Shown here: in pieces, positions 1-5,366 of the stretch
How positions within the stretch are numbered: position 1 is the first letter of the stretch
Layout: the number at the start of each line of letters is the position of its first letter
From: an uncultured Ruminococcus sp.
GTDB lineage: Bacteria > Bacillota > Clostridia > Oscillospirales > Acutalibacteraceae
Assembly (NCBI GenBank): GCA_902767125.1
Contig: CACXGJ010000147.1
Location: 1 to 10,374 of the forward strand
DNA: 10,374 nt
Direction of reading: 5' to 3'
Position numbers and translations under genes: made by a program
The notes under the pieces: model-generated
The model's input: only the letters and a program-made list of their open reading frames with translations
The model's database searches: none
Told to the model about the DNA's origin: nothing

Positions 1-30
1 TAGATGACCGCACATCATATATTTAGGCAT

Positions 31-59
31 ATTCTAACACGTTTAATCACTAATGTCAA
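31..59 (-). promoter_or_regulatory. Candidate sigma-A promoter firing out of the left edge
   Basis: On the minus strand a perfect -35 box TTGACA (59-54) is followed after 17 nt by TAGAAT (36-31), a five-of-six match to the -10 consensus. It lies just downstream of the broken sirtuin gene and points leftward, so it probably serves a gene beyond the window. Its closeness to the sirtuin break suggests that the deletion or recombination that removed the sirtuin's 3' half brought a neighbouring gene's control region next to it. Boxes are seen directly; activity is inferred. Confidence 0.5.
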
Positions 60-71
60 TGTTTTTGATAC

Positions 72-485
72 TTATTTTGTAACTCCCTGTGTATAGAAAA
101 GCCTGCTTTTATCAAAGCCCGCTTTCTGAAATTGATGATCGACATTGGTCGTTATAACAAAATAATTTTTGTCCCTTACAAGCTCATACAGCTTTTTGTA
201 TGTGCCGTTGTCAACGTCTGTATAACGATTTATGAAAACATATCTTGACCAGTATGCCCACTGTTCTTCAAGTGTTGGGAAAGGATAGAAACCACCCGAA
301 TACATATCTTTAAAGCCGTATTTTTCAGCGAAATCCGAAAAGTATTTCTGAAAACGCTCACCCGAATAAGTAAAGCCTGCCGCAGTTGAAAGTCCTGCAC
401 CTGCACCGATAATGATTGCATCGGCAGTATTTATTTCATTTGTCAGTTTATTTATTTTTTTCGAGAAGTTGTCTGTATATTTCAT
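72..485 (-). pseudogene. Truncated macrodomain-linked sirtuin (SirTM class), N-terminal half only
   Basis: The 137-aa product carries the N-terminal half of a sirtuin: the NAD-binding GAGAGLS loop (residues 28-34), the GERF and MYSGGFYPF segments typical of the SirTM class, TTNVDHQF (112-119) and YTQG (131-134), where SirTM enzymes have Gln in place of the catalytic His of ordinary sirtuins. Full SirTM proteins are about twice as long, from memory of the family. Here, right after YTQG, the reading frame runs into VTK and a stop. The zinc-binding cysteines and the rest of the Rossmann fold are absent, and the other leftward frames between here and the window edge do not resume the family sequence. 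The gene overlaps the macrodomain gene by 38 nt, the arrangement expected for an ADP-ribosyl writer next to its eraser. ATG at 485 is chosen because AAGGAGG lies 6 nt upstream; a longer in-frame start at 506 has no such site. It is probably inactive, though it still could be translated. Confidence 0.75.
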
Positions 486-1215
486 GGTCTTCCTCCTTAA
501 ATACATTGAAAATAACCTTTATATTGTGGGTTTTACGAAATTCTCCGACAGCATGGACAGCAATTTCAGCAGCTTCCTTTTGGGGAAATCCGAAGACTCC
601 TGTTGATATACAGCAAAAAGCGATACTGTCAACATCATTCTGTACGGCTGTTTCAAGACAGCTTTTATAACAGCTTTCAAGAAGCCTGCAATGCTCATCT
701 GTAAGCCTGCCCTGTACGATAGAACCGACAGTGTGTATCACATAGTTACATGGAAGATTATATGCAGGCGTTATCTTTGCTTTTCCCGCAGGCTCCTCAA
801 AGCCCTGCTCCTGCATTATCAGACCGCACTTGTAACGAAGTCTTATCCCCGAAAATGTGTGTATGCAATTGTCAATACAGCTATGGCAAGGCTGCCAGCA
901 GCCTGTCATGCCCGAATTGGCTGCATTGACTATCGCACCGCATTTCAATGTGGTGATATCGCCCTTCCAAAGATATATCCCTTCCTCGATCGGCAAAAGC
1001 TCCGCAATATCTGTAATCCCTTTTTGAGCCGTGATTTCCTGCAAAAATTCATCTTCGAGCGTTAAGTAATTTTCATCAGCATCCCAAACAGGACGTATAT
1101 TTACAAGACTTCTGTACAGTCTGAATTTATTTTCAAAATCCTTTGGCACAGCAATATTCTTTATATCATCTCTTTCAGCCAAAAGATATTTTATCAGATC
1201 ATCTATCTTTGTCAT
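448..1215 (-). CDS. Zinc-dependent macrodomain protein-ADP-ribose hydrolase
   Basis: The 255-aa protein has a helical N-terminal region of about 75 residues followed by a macrodomain. Visible motifs are GDIT (85-88), NAAN (97-100), the Cys/His-rich insert GCWQPCHSCIDNCIH (105-119) and STGVFGFP (204-211), which cradles the distal ribose and phosphates. The insert is the hallmark of the Zn-macro class, in which Cys and His side chains hold a zinc beside the ADP-ribose. Family knowledge: these enzymes remove ADP-ribose from proteins and are often encoded next to SirTM sirtuins, which attach it; a lipoyl-carrier protein (GcvH-L) and a lipoate ligase often complete that operon, but neither is seen here. 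The start at 1215 has GGGAGG upstream with a rather long 11-nt spacing. The gene follows the Rrf2 gene and its hairpin by only 25 nt, so it depends on read-through or on a weak promoter inside the end of the Rrf2 gene (TTGAAA at 1289-1284, TATTGT at 1267-1262). Confidence 0.9.
   Translation of the reverse strand: MTKIDDLIKYLLAERDDIKNIAVPKDFENKFRLYRSLVNIRPVWDADENYLTLEDEFLQEITAQKGITDIAELLPIEEGIYLWKGDITTLKCGAIVNAANSGMTGCWQPCHSCIDNCIHTFSGIRLRYKCGLIMQEQGFEEPAGKAKITPAYNLPCNYVIHTVGSIVQGRLTDEHCRLLESCYKSCLETAVQNDVDSIAFCCISTGVFGFPQKEAAEIAVHAVGEFRKTHNIKVIFNVFKEEDHEIYRQLLEKNK
492..498 (-). promoter_or_regulatory. Ribosome binding site of the truncated sirtuin
   Basis: On the minus strand AAGGAGG sits 6 nt before the ATG at 485, inside the 3' end of the macrodomain gene. 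It fixes the sirtuin start at MKYTDNF and shows that translation signals for the broken gene are still intact. Confidence 0.7.
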
Positions 1216-1240
1216 ACAGGCTCATCCTCCCATATTCTTC

Positions 1241-1277
1241 AAAAACGGACTATTGCTTTTAACAATAGTCCGTTTTT
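1241..1277 (-). terminator. Perfect 15-bp rho-independent hairpin after the Rrf2 gene
   Basis: The arms 1241-1255 and 1263-1277 pair perfectly around a 7-nt loop, and the 3' arm ends in a T run on both strands. It begins one base past the Rrf2 stop codon and ends 25 nt before the macrodomain start. With no other gene here it must act on leftward transcription. It may be a partial terminator (attenuator) that lowers expression of macrodomain and sirtuin relative to the regulator. Confidence 0.85.
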
Positions 1278-1278
1278 G

Positions 1279-1719
1279 CTAATTTTCAAATTCCATTTGT
1301 TTTTTGATATCGTTCACTATATCAGACACCATTACAGATCGCATTTCATTTTCCATAGAGGACTGAATGGCTTTGAGCTTGCCGTCCATCGCATGATGGA
1401 TATTTCTGCCCACAGGACATTCTATATTGGGATTTTCATGAAAATGGAACAATCCCTCATCACCCACAGGCTCAAGTGCCTCATAAATATCATAAAAGCT
1501 GATCTTATCAAGAGGTCTTGCAAGTGATATCCCGCTTTTTCCCTGACTTATGTCGATAATACCGCTGTCCTTGAGCTTCCCCATAACAGTTCTGATTATA
1601 ACGGGATTTGCACCTATACTTCCCGCAAGAAAGCTGCTTGTAATAATATAATCTTTCTCAAAAATCTCTATACAGCAAAGTATGTGTACGGCTATTGTAA
1701 ATCTGCTTGTTATCTGCAT
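1279..1719 (-). CDS. Rrf2 family transcriptional regulator (YwnA-like)
   Basis: The 146-aa protein matches the Rrf2 family in length and layout: an N-terminal winged helix-turn-helix beginning MQITSRFTIAVHIL, a recognition region around residues 31-50 (LAGSIGANPVIIRTVMGKL), the wing ending GKSGISLARP (60-69), then the DISFYDIYEAL-like dimer helix. It lacks the three-Cys iron-sulfur ligand set of IscR and NsrR. A single Cys at 101 (NIECPVG) lies where thiol-sensing members such as YwnA or staphylococcal HypR carry their redox cysteine, so a thiol-switch repressor is more likely than an Fe-S sensor; this is inferred from family knowledge. It lies 71 nt downstream of the YwnB-like oxidoreductase on the same strand, a pairing known as ywnA-ywnB in Bacillus. 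It has its own promoter with an internal palindrome and is therefore probably autoregulated. AAGGAG is 10 nt before the ATG. Confidence 0.9.
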   Translation of the reverse strand: MQITSRFTIAVHILCCIEIFEKDYIITSSFLAGSIGANPVIIRTVMGKLKDSGIIDISQGKSGISLARPLDKISFYDIYEALEPVGDEGLFHFHENPNIECPVGRNIHHAMDGKLKAIQSSMENEMRSVMVSDIVNDIKKQMEFEN

Positions 1720-1741
1720 CCAAAAACATCTCCTTGTAATT

Positions 1742-1771
1742 ATAATAAAACATTTTACTCTGAAATGTCAA
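1742..1771 (-). promoter_or_regulatory. Promoter and possible operator of the Rrf2 gene
   Basis: TTGACA (1771-1766) and TATTAT (1747-1742) are separated by 18 nt on the minus strand. The spacer contains the inverted repeat ACATTT-N7-AAATGT (1768-1750), so a dimeric protein bound there would cover both boxes. Autoregulation by the Rrf2 protein is the simplest reading. The arms do not match those of the palindrome upstream of the oxidoreductase gene. Confidence 0.6.
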
Positions 1772-1790
1772 TGCAGATATCCAAAAAACA

Positions 1791-2423
1791 TTACTCTCTT
1801 ACAACACTTATTCTTTGCTGTATATGGTCTCCCCTTTCAATCTCATCGACCATTGCGATGGCATAATCTGCATAGCTGATGATGCTTTCGCCCTTTGAGT
1901 TGAGAGTGAGTTCTTCACCTGCAAGGATATATTTTCCTGTTCTTTCGCCGTCAGCCTGAAAATCTCCTGCAGGGCTGATAAACGTCCAATTAACATCATT
2001 ACGCTTGCGGAGTTCTTCAAGTTCCTGTCCCTGTGCATTAGCAAGAGGAAGAAATATAGCCGGAAAATCCGCACCGTCTTTCACCTGAACAGTATGCTCC
2101 GAATTAACATAAAGACTGCCTGCACCGCCTACAATAAGAAGGCGTGTATCTGTACCTGAAAGGATATCACAAAGGTGTTGAGATGTTTTTATGTGCATCG
2201 GCTGTTCCTCGTCTGTCCATGCACCGAAACCGTCTACCACAGCATCAAAATCTTTCAAATCCTCTTTGGTCAATTTCATGATGTCTTTTTGAACATAATT
2301 TTCAGCAACAGTTTTGTTTTCCGTATCACGACCAAATGCCTTTACCTCAAATCCCCTGTTCTTTGCCTCGGCAATAACTTTCTGTGCCACTCTCCCGTTG
2401 GCTGCAACTACAGCAATTTTCAT
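1791..2423 (-). CDS. NAD(P)-binding oxidoreductase, YwnB-like atypical SDR
   Basis: The 210-aa protein belongs to the NAD(P)H-binding (NmrA-like, atypical short-chain dehydrogenase) group. It opens with a Rossmann strand and loop, MKIAVVAANGRVAQKV, a slightly altered form of the usual GATGRVG (Ala-Ala-Asn for Gly-Ala-Thr and Ala for the last Gly). GGAGSLYV follows strand 4, and the FISPAGDFQADGERTGKY segment with its C-terminal SYADYAIAMVDEIE helix is typical of the YwnB subgroup. It lacks the YxxxK catalytic pair of classical SDRs. The substrate is unknown; relatives are linked to quinone, flavin or thiol stress, which fits the neighbouring Rrf2 regulator. The ATG at 2423 is chosen because AAAGGAG (2439-2433) precedes it by 9 nt; the longer frame from 2492 would start inside the promoter. 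Confidence 0.88.
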   Translation of the reverse strand: MKIAVVAANGRVAQKVIAEAKNRGFEVKAFGRDTENKTVAENYVQKDIMKLTKEDLKDFDAVVDGFGAWTDEEQPMHIKTSQHLCDILSGTDTRLLIVGGAGSLYVNSEHTVQVKDGADFPAIFLPLANAQGQELEELRKRNDVNWTFISPAGDFQADGERTGKYILAGEELTLNSKGESIISYADYAIAMVDEIERGDHIQQRISVVRE

Positions 2424-2476
2424 AATAAAAAACTCCTTTACAATTTGATCTGCATTTTTTTCGTAAGTCATCTTAC

Positions 2477-2511
2477 ACTTGTAATATAACACATTACAAG
2501 TTACTTGTCAA
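2477..2511 (-). promoter_or_regulatory. Oxidoreductase promoter overlapped by a 25-bp palindromic operator
   Basis: On the minus strand TTGACA (2511-2506) and TATATT (2488-2483) are spaced by exactly 17 nt. A perfect inverted repeat ACTTGTAAT-N7-ATTACAAGT (2501-2477) covers the spacer and the -10 box and runs past it. A repressor here would block polymerase. The Rrf2 protein encoded downstream is the obvious candidate, but a thiol-sensing HxlR/YodB or MarR type repressor elsewhere is equally possible. Confidence 0.75.
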
Positions 2512-2599
2512 TAGTATTATTACAACTTTGTGTATACTTACAAAAACAAATATCTATATATGTACTTAATATACAAAATCAAAATAGTGACACAAGAAA

Positions 2600-2634
2600 A
2601 ACAGCCTGCTGATCATTTTGGTCAACAGGCTGTT
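2600..2634 (-). terminator. Orphan leftward rho-independent terminator
   Basis: The outer arms AACAGCCTG (2600-2608) and CAGGCTGTT (2626-2634) pair fully. A C-A mismatch is followed by five more pairs including one G-U, closing on a 5-nt loop (2615-2619). Read leftward, the stem ends in TTTTTCTTG, a good U tract; read rightward the tail is poor. No leftward gene precedes it for several hundred bases, so it either ends a small RNA from this interval or is left over from a gene lost when the mobile element arrived. Confidence 0.7.
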
Positions 2635-2715
2635 GATATTTATTTACACAAAAGAATCATTTCCAATCAAATGAGTTAGAGTGTGCGTATTACACCCATT
2701 TGTAATAAATGCGGC

Positions 2716-2776
2716 GTGACATACTCCCACCGCCTACGCTTCGCTTATAGGTGGGGGACTTCTTGCCCATTTGGGT
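2716..2776 (-). mobile_element. IS200/IS605-type right-end (omega-RNA scaffold-like) remnant
   Basis: Read leftward, the segment has a small hairpin ACCCAAATGGG, the linker CAAGAAGTCC, a strong hairpin with CCCACC (2755-2750) and GGTGGG (2731-2726) as outer arms and CCTA/TAGG within, then AGTATGTCAC. A subterminal hairpin of this type, with AAGCGAAGCGTAGG in the loop and TCAC just after it, is what I recall at the right ends of Clostridia IS605/IS1341-type elements, where it also forms the 3' scaffold of the TnpB guide RNA. No TnpB C-terminus is encoded immediately upstream on this strand, as there would be in an intact element, so this is a solo end, a short non-autonomous derivative, or a freed guide-RNA gene. 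The exact boundary near 2716 is inferred from the TCAC end. Confidence 0.6.
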
Positions 2777-2810
2777 TAAACTATATAGATTTCATTGCAA
2801 ATCCAAATAT

Positions 2811-2839
2811 ATTATAACTTATTTGCTTAATAATTACAA
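2811..2839 (-). promoter_or_regulatory. Leftward promoter candidate upstream of the IS605-like hairpin
   Basis: TTGTAA (2839-2834) and a perfect TATAAT (2816-2811) are spaced by 17 nt on the minus strand. Transcription would start near 2804, cross the IS605-like hairpin and end at the terminator at 2600-2634, giving an RNA of about 200 nt. The surrounding sequence is very AT-rich, so chance boxes are possible. Confidence 0.4.
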
Positions 2840-2902
2840 CTGTTTTTACATAAATATAAGTTTGCCATTGACAAACAAAACACCATTATGTTATCATAAA
2901 AG

Positions 2903-2943
2903 TGTCAGCAGGAACGAAATGTATTGGCATTACATAGCTGACA
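2903..2943. repeat. Bulged imperfect inverted repeat, possible element left end
   Basis: TGTCAGC (2903-2909) pairs with GCTGACA (2937-2943), and inside it ATGTA (2919-2923) pairs with TACAT (2931-2935), leaving a 9-nt bulge on one side and a 7-nt loop. Together with the hairpin at 2726-2755 it could mark the other end of a non-autonomous IS605-type element of about 250 bp. That pairing is inference, since IS200/IS605 ends carry subterminal hairpins but make no target duplication to prove the boundaries. Confidence 0.4.
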
Positions 2944-3053
2944 GCAAAGCAATTTACGTTTGAAAATATAAAATGGATGATATCATACGTGTATCGAAAC
3001 AAGTAAATCTATTGTTTAATGATTTGTGTATTCAGTAAAAAGGGTGGTCTGAA

Positions 3054-3995
3054 ATGAACAGCATAGAAAAAGAGTATTTTGACAAATTGCAGGAAGACAG
3101 AACTGCAATAGCTGACACGATGGAAAAATTCGCTGTCAGGGACTTGCAGGAAATTGTTATTAACCAATCCGCCGGCAAAGCACAATTTATATATGATTTG
3201 ATAAAAAATGCAGATGATATGTTTGCTGAAAAAGTAAAATTCGTGCTTGAAAAGGAAAGGCTTGTATTTGTACATAATGGACTTAAAAGTTTTTTGGTGA
3301 CAGACCCCGCAAACGAACAAAAGGCTCTTGAAGATAAAACTCTTGGTAAGGTAAATGCACTGACTGCTGTTACAAAGCTGTATCCGAGCTTTCAGTCAGT
3401 ATTCAATTATACGACAGCACCATGTATCTATGCTCCCAATATCATGTTCAAAATAGAACGTCTTATCGTTCCCGTTTTGTTGGACAGTGATTTAGATGAA
3501 CGTTACCATGATGAAACAATGTTTGTTATTTCTTTTGATAAAGATCCTGTTAAGGCGTATAATGAGATTTATGAAGCGTTCAGAAAATTCAATTATCAGT
3601 CTGCTTTAAATAAAGTAAAGAAAATTGAATTTGAGTATGACAATAACAGTGTATCGTATAAAGCAGGCGACAAGATAAAGCGTACAGGCTATCCTGACAG
3701 CCGACTGATACCTGCAGAATTGAGAAAAAATTCCATTGCCGTTGAAATAACGGGTACAAGACCCGGAATATATTTTTTAGTGCCGTATGAGGGAAAACTG
3801 AAAAACTTTACGGAAAACCGACCAACTTCCATGATGATACCACAAATCCGTGGTTCAAAGGAAAGAATGGTACCTGTATCAGCATTTCCGGATGATTATA
3901 TCCTTTATATCACAATGGATAATTTTAAGCGTTATGAAGATGGTTTATTGGATGCAGAAGTGCTTGAATTAAGGGAAAATACAGGTACAATATAA
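3054..3995 (+). CDS. Short protein with a degenerate GHKL/Hsp90-like ATPase domain
   Basis: The 313-aa product resembles the N-terminal region of large sacsin/Hsp90-like ATP-binding proteins. FIYDLIKNADD (45-55) stands where they have FIYELLQNADDA, LVFVHNG (70-76) matches the second conserved block, and SFQSVFNYTTAPCIY (112-126) followed by FKIERLIVP matches the segment normally written GFKAVFQYTTTPHIY. The key features are damaged: the motif I Glu is Asp (D48), and the glycine-rich ATP lid GKFGVGF is missing, apparently through an internal deletion around residues 100-112. From memory the relatives are several times longer, so this looks like a free-standing, probably ATPase-dead version or the remains of one. 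The C-terminal half (about 200-313) is not recognised. No signal peptide or membrane segment is seen. The ribosome site is weak. It ends against a shared terminator with the convergent Rpn gene. Confidence 0.7.
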   Translation: MNSIEKEYFDKLQEDRTAIADTMEKFAVRDLQEIVINQSAGKAQFIYDLIKNADDMFAEKVKFVLEKERLVFVHNGLKSFLVTDPANEQKALEDKTLGKVNALTAVTKLYPSFQSVFNYTTAPCIYAPNIMFKIERLIVPVLLDSDLDERYHDETMFVISFDKDPVKAYNEIYEAFRKFNYQSALNKVKKIEFEYDNNSVSYKAGDKIKRTGYPDSRLIPAELRKNSIAVEITGTRPGIYFLVPYEGKLKNFTENRPTSMMIPQIRGSKERMVPVSAFPDDYILYITMDNFKRYEDGLLDAEVLELRENTGTI

Positions 3996-4075
3996 ATGTT
4001 TGCAAGGAATAAGCAGAATACTTGATATGTAAGATTTGTATAGATCGGCAGTTTTCGAGTAATGTATTAAAGAAT

Positions 4076-4112
4076 AAAACCACTTGTCAGATAAAACGAC
4101 AAGTGGTTTTTT
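4076..4112. terminator. Bidirectional terminator between the GHKL-like and Rpn genes
   Basis: Arms AAAACCACTTGTC (4076-4088) and GACAAGTGGTTTT (4098-4110) pair perfectly around a 9-nt loop, with A and T tracts on either side. It lies 80 nt past the rightward gene and 8 nt past the leftward Rpn stop codon, so it serves both. Confidence 0.88.
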
Positions 4113-4120
4113 ACAATATG

Positions 4121-5176
4121 TTAATTTGCAAGTCCGAGAATATTACGGACATCTGACTGGGAAATGCCGACTGTTTCTGAAATTTCCTCAACAGGACACG
4201 GCATTGCATAAAGTTTTTTTACTATTGCTACTATTCTGTCGGAAAAGGATTTGATGCTTTCCTGTAATTTGCTTTTTTCTACATCAAGCCGATTTTTCTC
4301 TACATCAAGCTGATTTTTCTCTACATCAAGCCGATTTTTCTCTACATCAAGCTGATTTTTCTCTACATCAAGCTGATTTTTCTCTACATCAAGCCGATTT
4401 TTTTCTAAAACCATCTGTGCTAATCTTGCATCAACCTGTTTATTTTTTTCCAAATATTCCATTTTCAAAGCTTCGGCACTTTTCATAGCAAAATACTCCC
4501 TTTCTATAATTTTATCAAGATCTGTGCGGTTAATAGCTTCACCGTATCTCAATATTAATAATGATGTCAACGGGCTATCTTTATAAGCTTGTATAAAGTT
4601 ATTCAAATCATTTTGATCAGTAATTGAGAAAAAGCGAGCAAAAATTTTTAAAGTTTCAGAAATGGTATCATCCTCCGTTTTGACCACGCTTGGCACAAAA
4701 ACATTATAAATGGTAATCAATCCTGAATATATATGTTCCTTATCATTTTCTCTGTACATATGTATTATCTCGACAGGTGCCTGTTTATTTCTTTTTGAAG
4801 TAAGAATGAAAGAAACTGCAACCTGCTTTAAGTCTTCGTATTGCAGATTTTCGACCTTTTGTCTTGAAATAAGTCGGCAGGCATAGTATACTGTACGATT
4901 TTCAATATATTGTCGAGAATATGTATTTTGCATATCCGCACTTAAAGAACGTCCCGAGGGTTCTACTGCATATGTATCCAGTCGGATGTTATTATGTTCC
5001 GTATTTTCTTTTGTAATATTTGCCTGCGAAATTACTTCTATCGGGTTCACAGGTTCTCCGATGACAGATGTAAGAAGTTGCGAAAACAATTCCCTATCCG
5101 CAAACATTATCGAAAAAATAACATCATTCCTGGGAAGAAATTTCGGATTAAGTTTACAATGCTTTATATCGTCCAT
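4121..5176 (-). CDS. Rpn/PD-(D/E)XK nuclease family protein with heptad repeat
   Basis: The 351-aa protein belongs to the Rpn (recombination-promoting nuclease) or 'PD-(D/E)XK family transposase' group. The N-terminus, with FLPRNDVIFSIMF and the following LLTSVIGE, is the usual opening. The nuclease core shows RLDTYA (65-70) and SADMQ (79-83), corresponding to the D-(D/E)-x-Q active site, with Asp81 where most relatives have Glu. A helical region leads into about six near-identical heptads of the form N-(R/Q)-L-D-V-E-K (260-301), predicted to form a coiled coil. The C-terminus (about 315-351) resembles a short helix-turn-helix (VEEISETVGISQSDVRNIL). Despite the name, family members are not proven transposases; they are DNA nucleases tied to recombination or phage defence. 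ATG at 5176 has CAGGAG 8-9 nt upstream and a TATAAT at 5213-5208, but no good -35 box. The gene is monocistronic and divergent from the NYN gene. Confidence 0.88.
   Translation of the reverse strand: MDDIKHCKLNPKFLPRNDVIFSIMFADRELFSQLLTSVIGEPVNPIEVISQANITKENTEHNNIRLDTYAVEPSGRSLSADMQNTYSRQYIENRTVYYACRLISRQKVENLQYEDLKQVAVSFILTSKRNKQAPVEIIHMYRENDKEHIYSGLITIYNVFVPSVVKTEDDTISETLKIFARFFSITDQNDLNNFIQAYKDSPLTSLLILRYGEAINRTDLDKIIEREYFAMKSAEALKMEYLEKNKQVDARLAQMVLEKNRLDVEKNQLDVEKNQLDVEKNRLDVEKNQLDVEKNRLDVEKSKLQESIKSFSDRIVAIVKKLYAMPCPVEEISETVGISQSDVRNILGLAN
4279..4404 (-). repeat. Six-copy 21-bp in-frame minisatellite in the Rpn gene
   Basis: Copies begin at 4279, 4300, 4321, 4342, 4363 and 4384 in plus-strand order. 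They are identical except for one C/T position that switches Arg (CCG) and Gln (CTG), in the order R, Q, R, Q, Q, R, and for the edge of the last copy. Because 21 is a multiple of three, copy gain or loss by slippage changes the coiled-coil length by whole heptads without breaking the frame. Diverged half-copies flank it on both sides. Confidence 0.95.
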
Positions 5177-5273
5177 TGGAATCGCTCCTGATTTTCAGTA
5201 TATATAAATTATACTACAATGTTATGGAAAATAAAAGTCCTTTTTACAATTAATTGTGCTGAAAAAAAAACAG

Positions 5274-5302
5274 TTGCAATTCCCGAAAAAATATTGGATA
5301 AT
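5274..5302 (+). promoter_or_regulatory. Candidate promoter of the NYN gene
   Basis: TTGCAA (5274-5279) and GATAAT (5297-5302) are spaced by 17 nt on the plus strand, with about 60 nt of leader before the ATG. Just downstream lies the inverted repeat ATGATA-N7-TATCAT (5308-5326), around the expected transcription start, which could be an operator, though such repeats are common by chance in DNA this AT-rich. Confidence 0.45.
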
Positions 5303-5353
5303 AATATATGATATGTAATGTATCATGCAGGTAAGACATTGTAGTTTAAAATT

Positions 5354-5360
5354 AAGGAGG
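5354..5360 (+). promoter_or_regulatory. Ribosome binding site of the NYN gene
   Basis: A consensus AAGGAGG lies 6 nt before ATG 5367. It decides the start in favour of MATYTRNVV and excludes the 14 codons upstream, which hold no comparable site before the ATG at 5325. Confidence 0.8.
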
Positions 5361-5366
5361 ATAAAA

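Larger units (their letters stand above)
2424..3053. other. Gene-free stretch with hairpins and an IS605-like end
   Basis: No credible protein-coding frame lies here on either strand. From left to right it holds the oxidoreductase leader and operator-promoter, an orphan leftward terminator, an IS200/IS605-like right-end hairpin block, a leftward promoter candidate, a bulged hairpin at 2903-2943, and a 110-bp leader of the GHKL-like gene. That leader has only a weak ribosome site (GGGTGG before the ATG at 3054) and no clear promoter. The perfect palindrome ATGATATCAT lies at 2977-2986. Confidence 0.6.

Noticed and set aside
691..1065. Plus-strand 124-aa frame antisense to the macrodomain gene
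   Set aside because: The opposite strand encodes a clear macrodomain with all motifs; this frame is its shadow with no ribosome site.
2751..2963. Plus-strand 70-aa open frame over the IS605-like block
   Set aside because: It starts inside the right-end hairpin, has no ribosome site, and gives an AT-driven Tyr/Asn/Lys-rich product with no family resemblance.
2977..2986. ATGATATCAT palindrome as a shared operator with ATGATA-N7-TATCAT at 5308-5326
   Set aside because: The arms agree but the spacing does not, and such AT-rich palindromes are expected by chance.
2761..3000. Remnant of a tnpB 3' end upstream of the right-end hairpin
   Set aside because: Reading the minus strand by eye, no frame gives the zinc-ribbon or the conserved C-terminal TnpB residues; stops are frequent.
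3009..3320. Minus-strand 103-aa frame at the start of the GHKL-like gene
   Set aside because: It overlaps the conserved N-terminal blocks of the plus-strand gene and lacks any recognisable domain or start signal.
4279..4404. CRISPR array
   Set aside because: The repeats are contiguous 21-bp units without spacers, inside a coding frame, and encode heptads.
4121..5176. Intact insertion sequence based on the 'transposase' label of the Rpn family
   Set aside because: No terminal inverted repeats or target duplications frame the gene; it has its own terminator and no DDE or HUH motifs.
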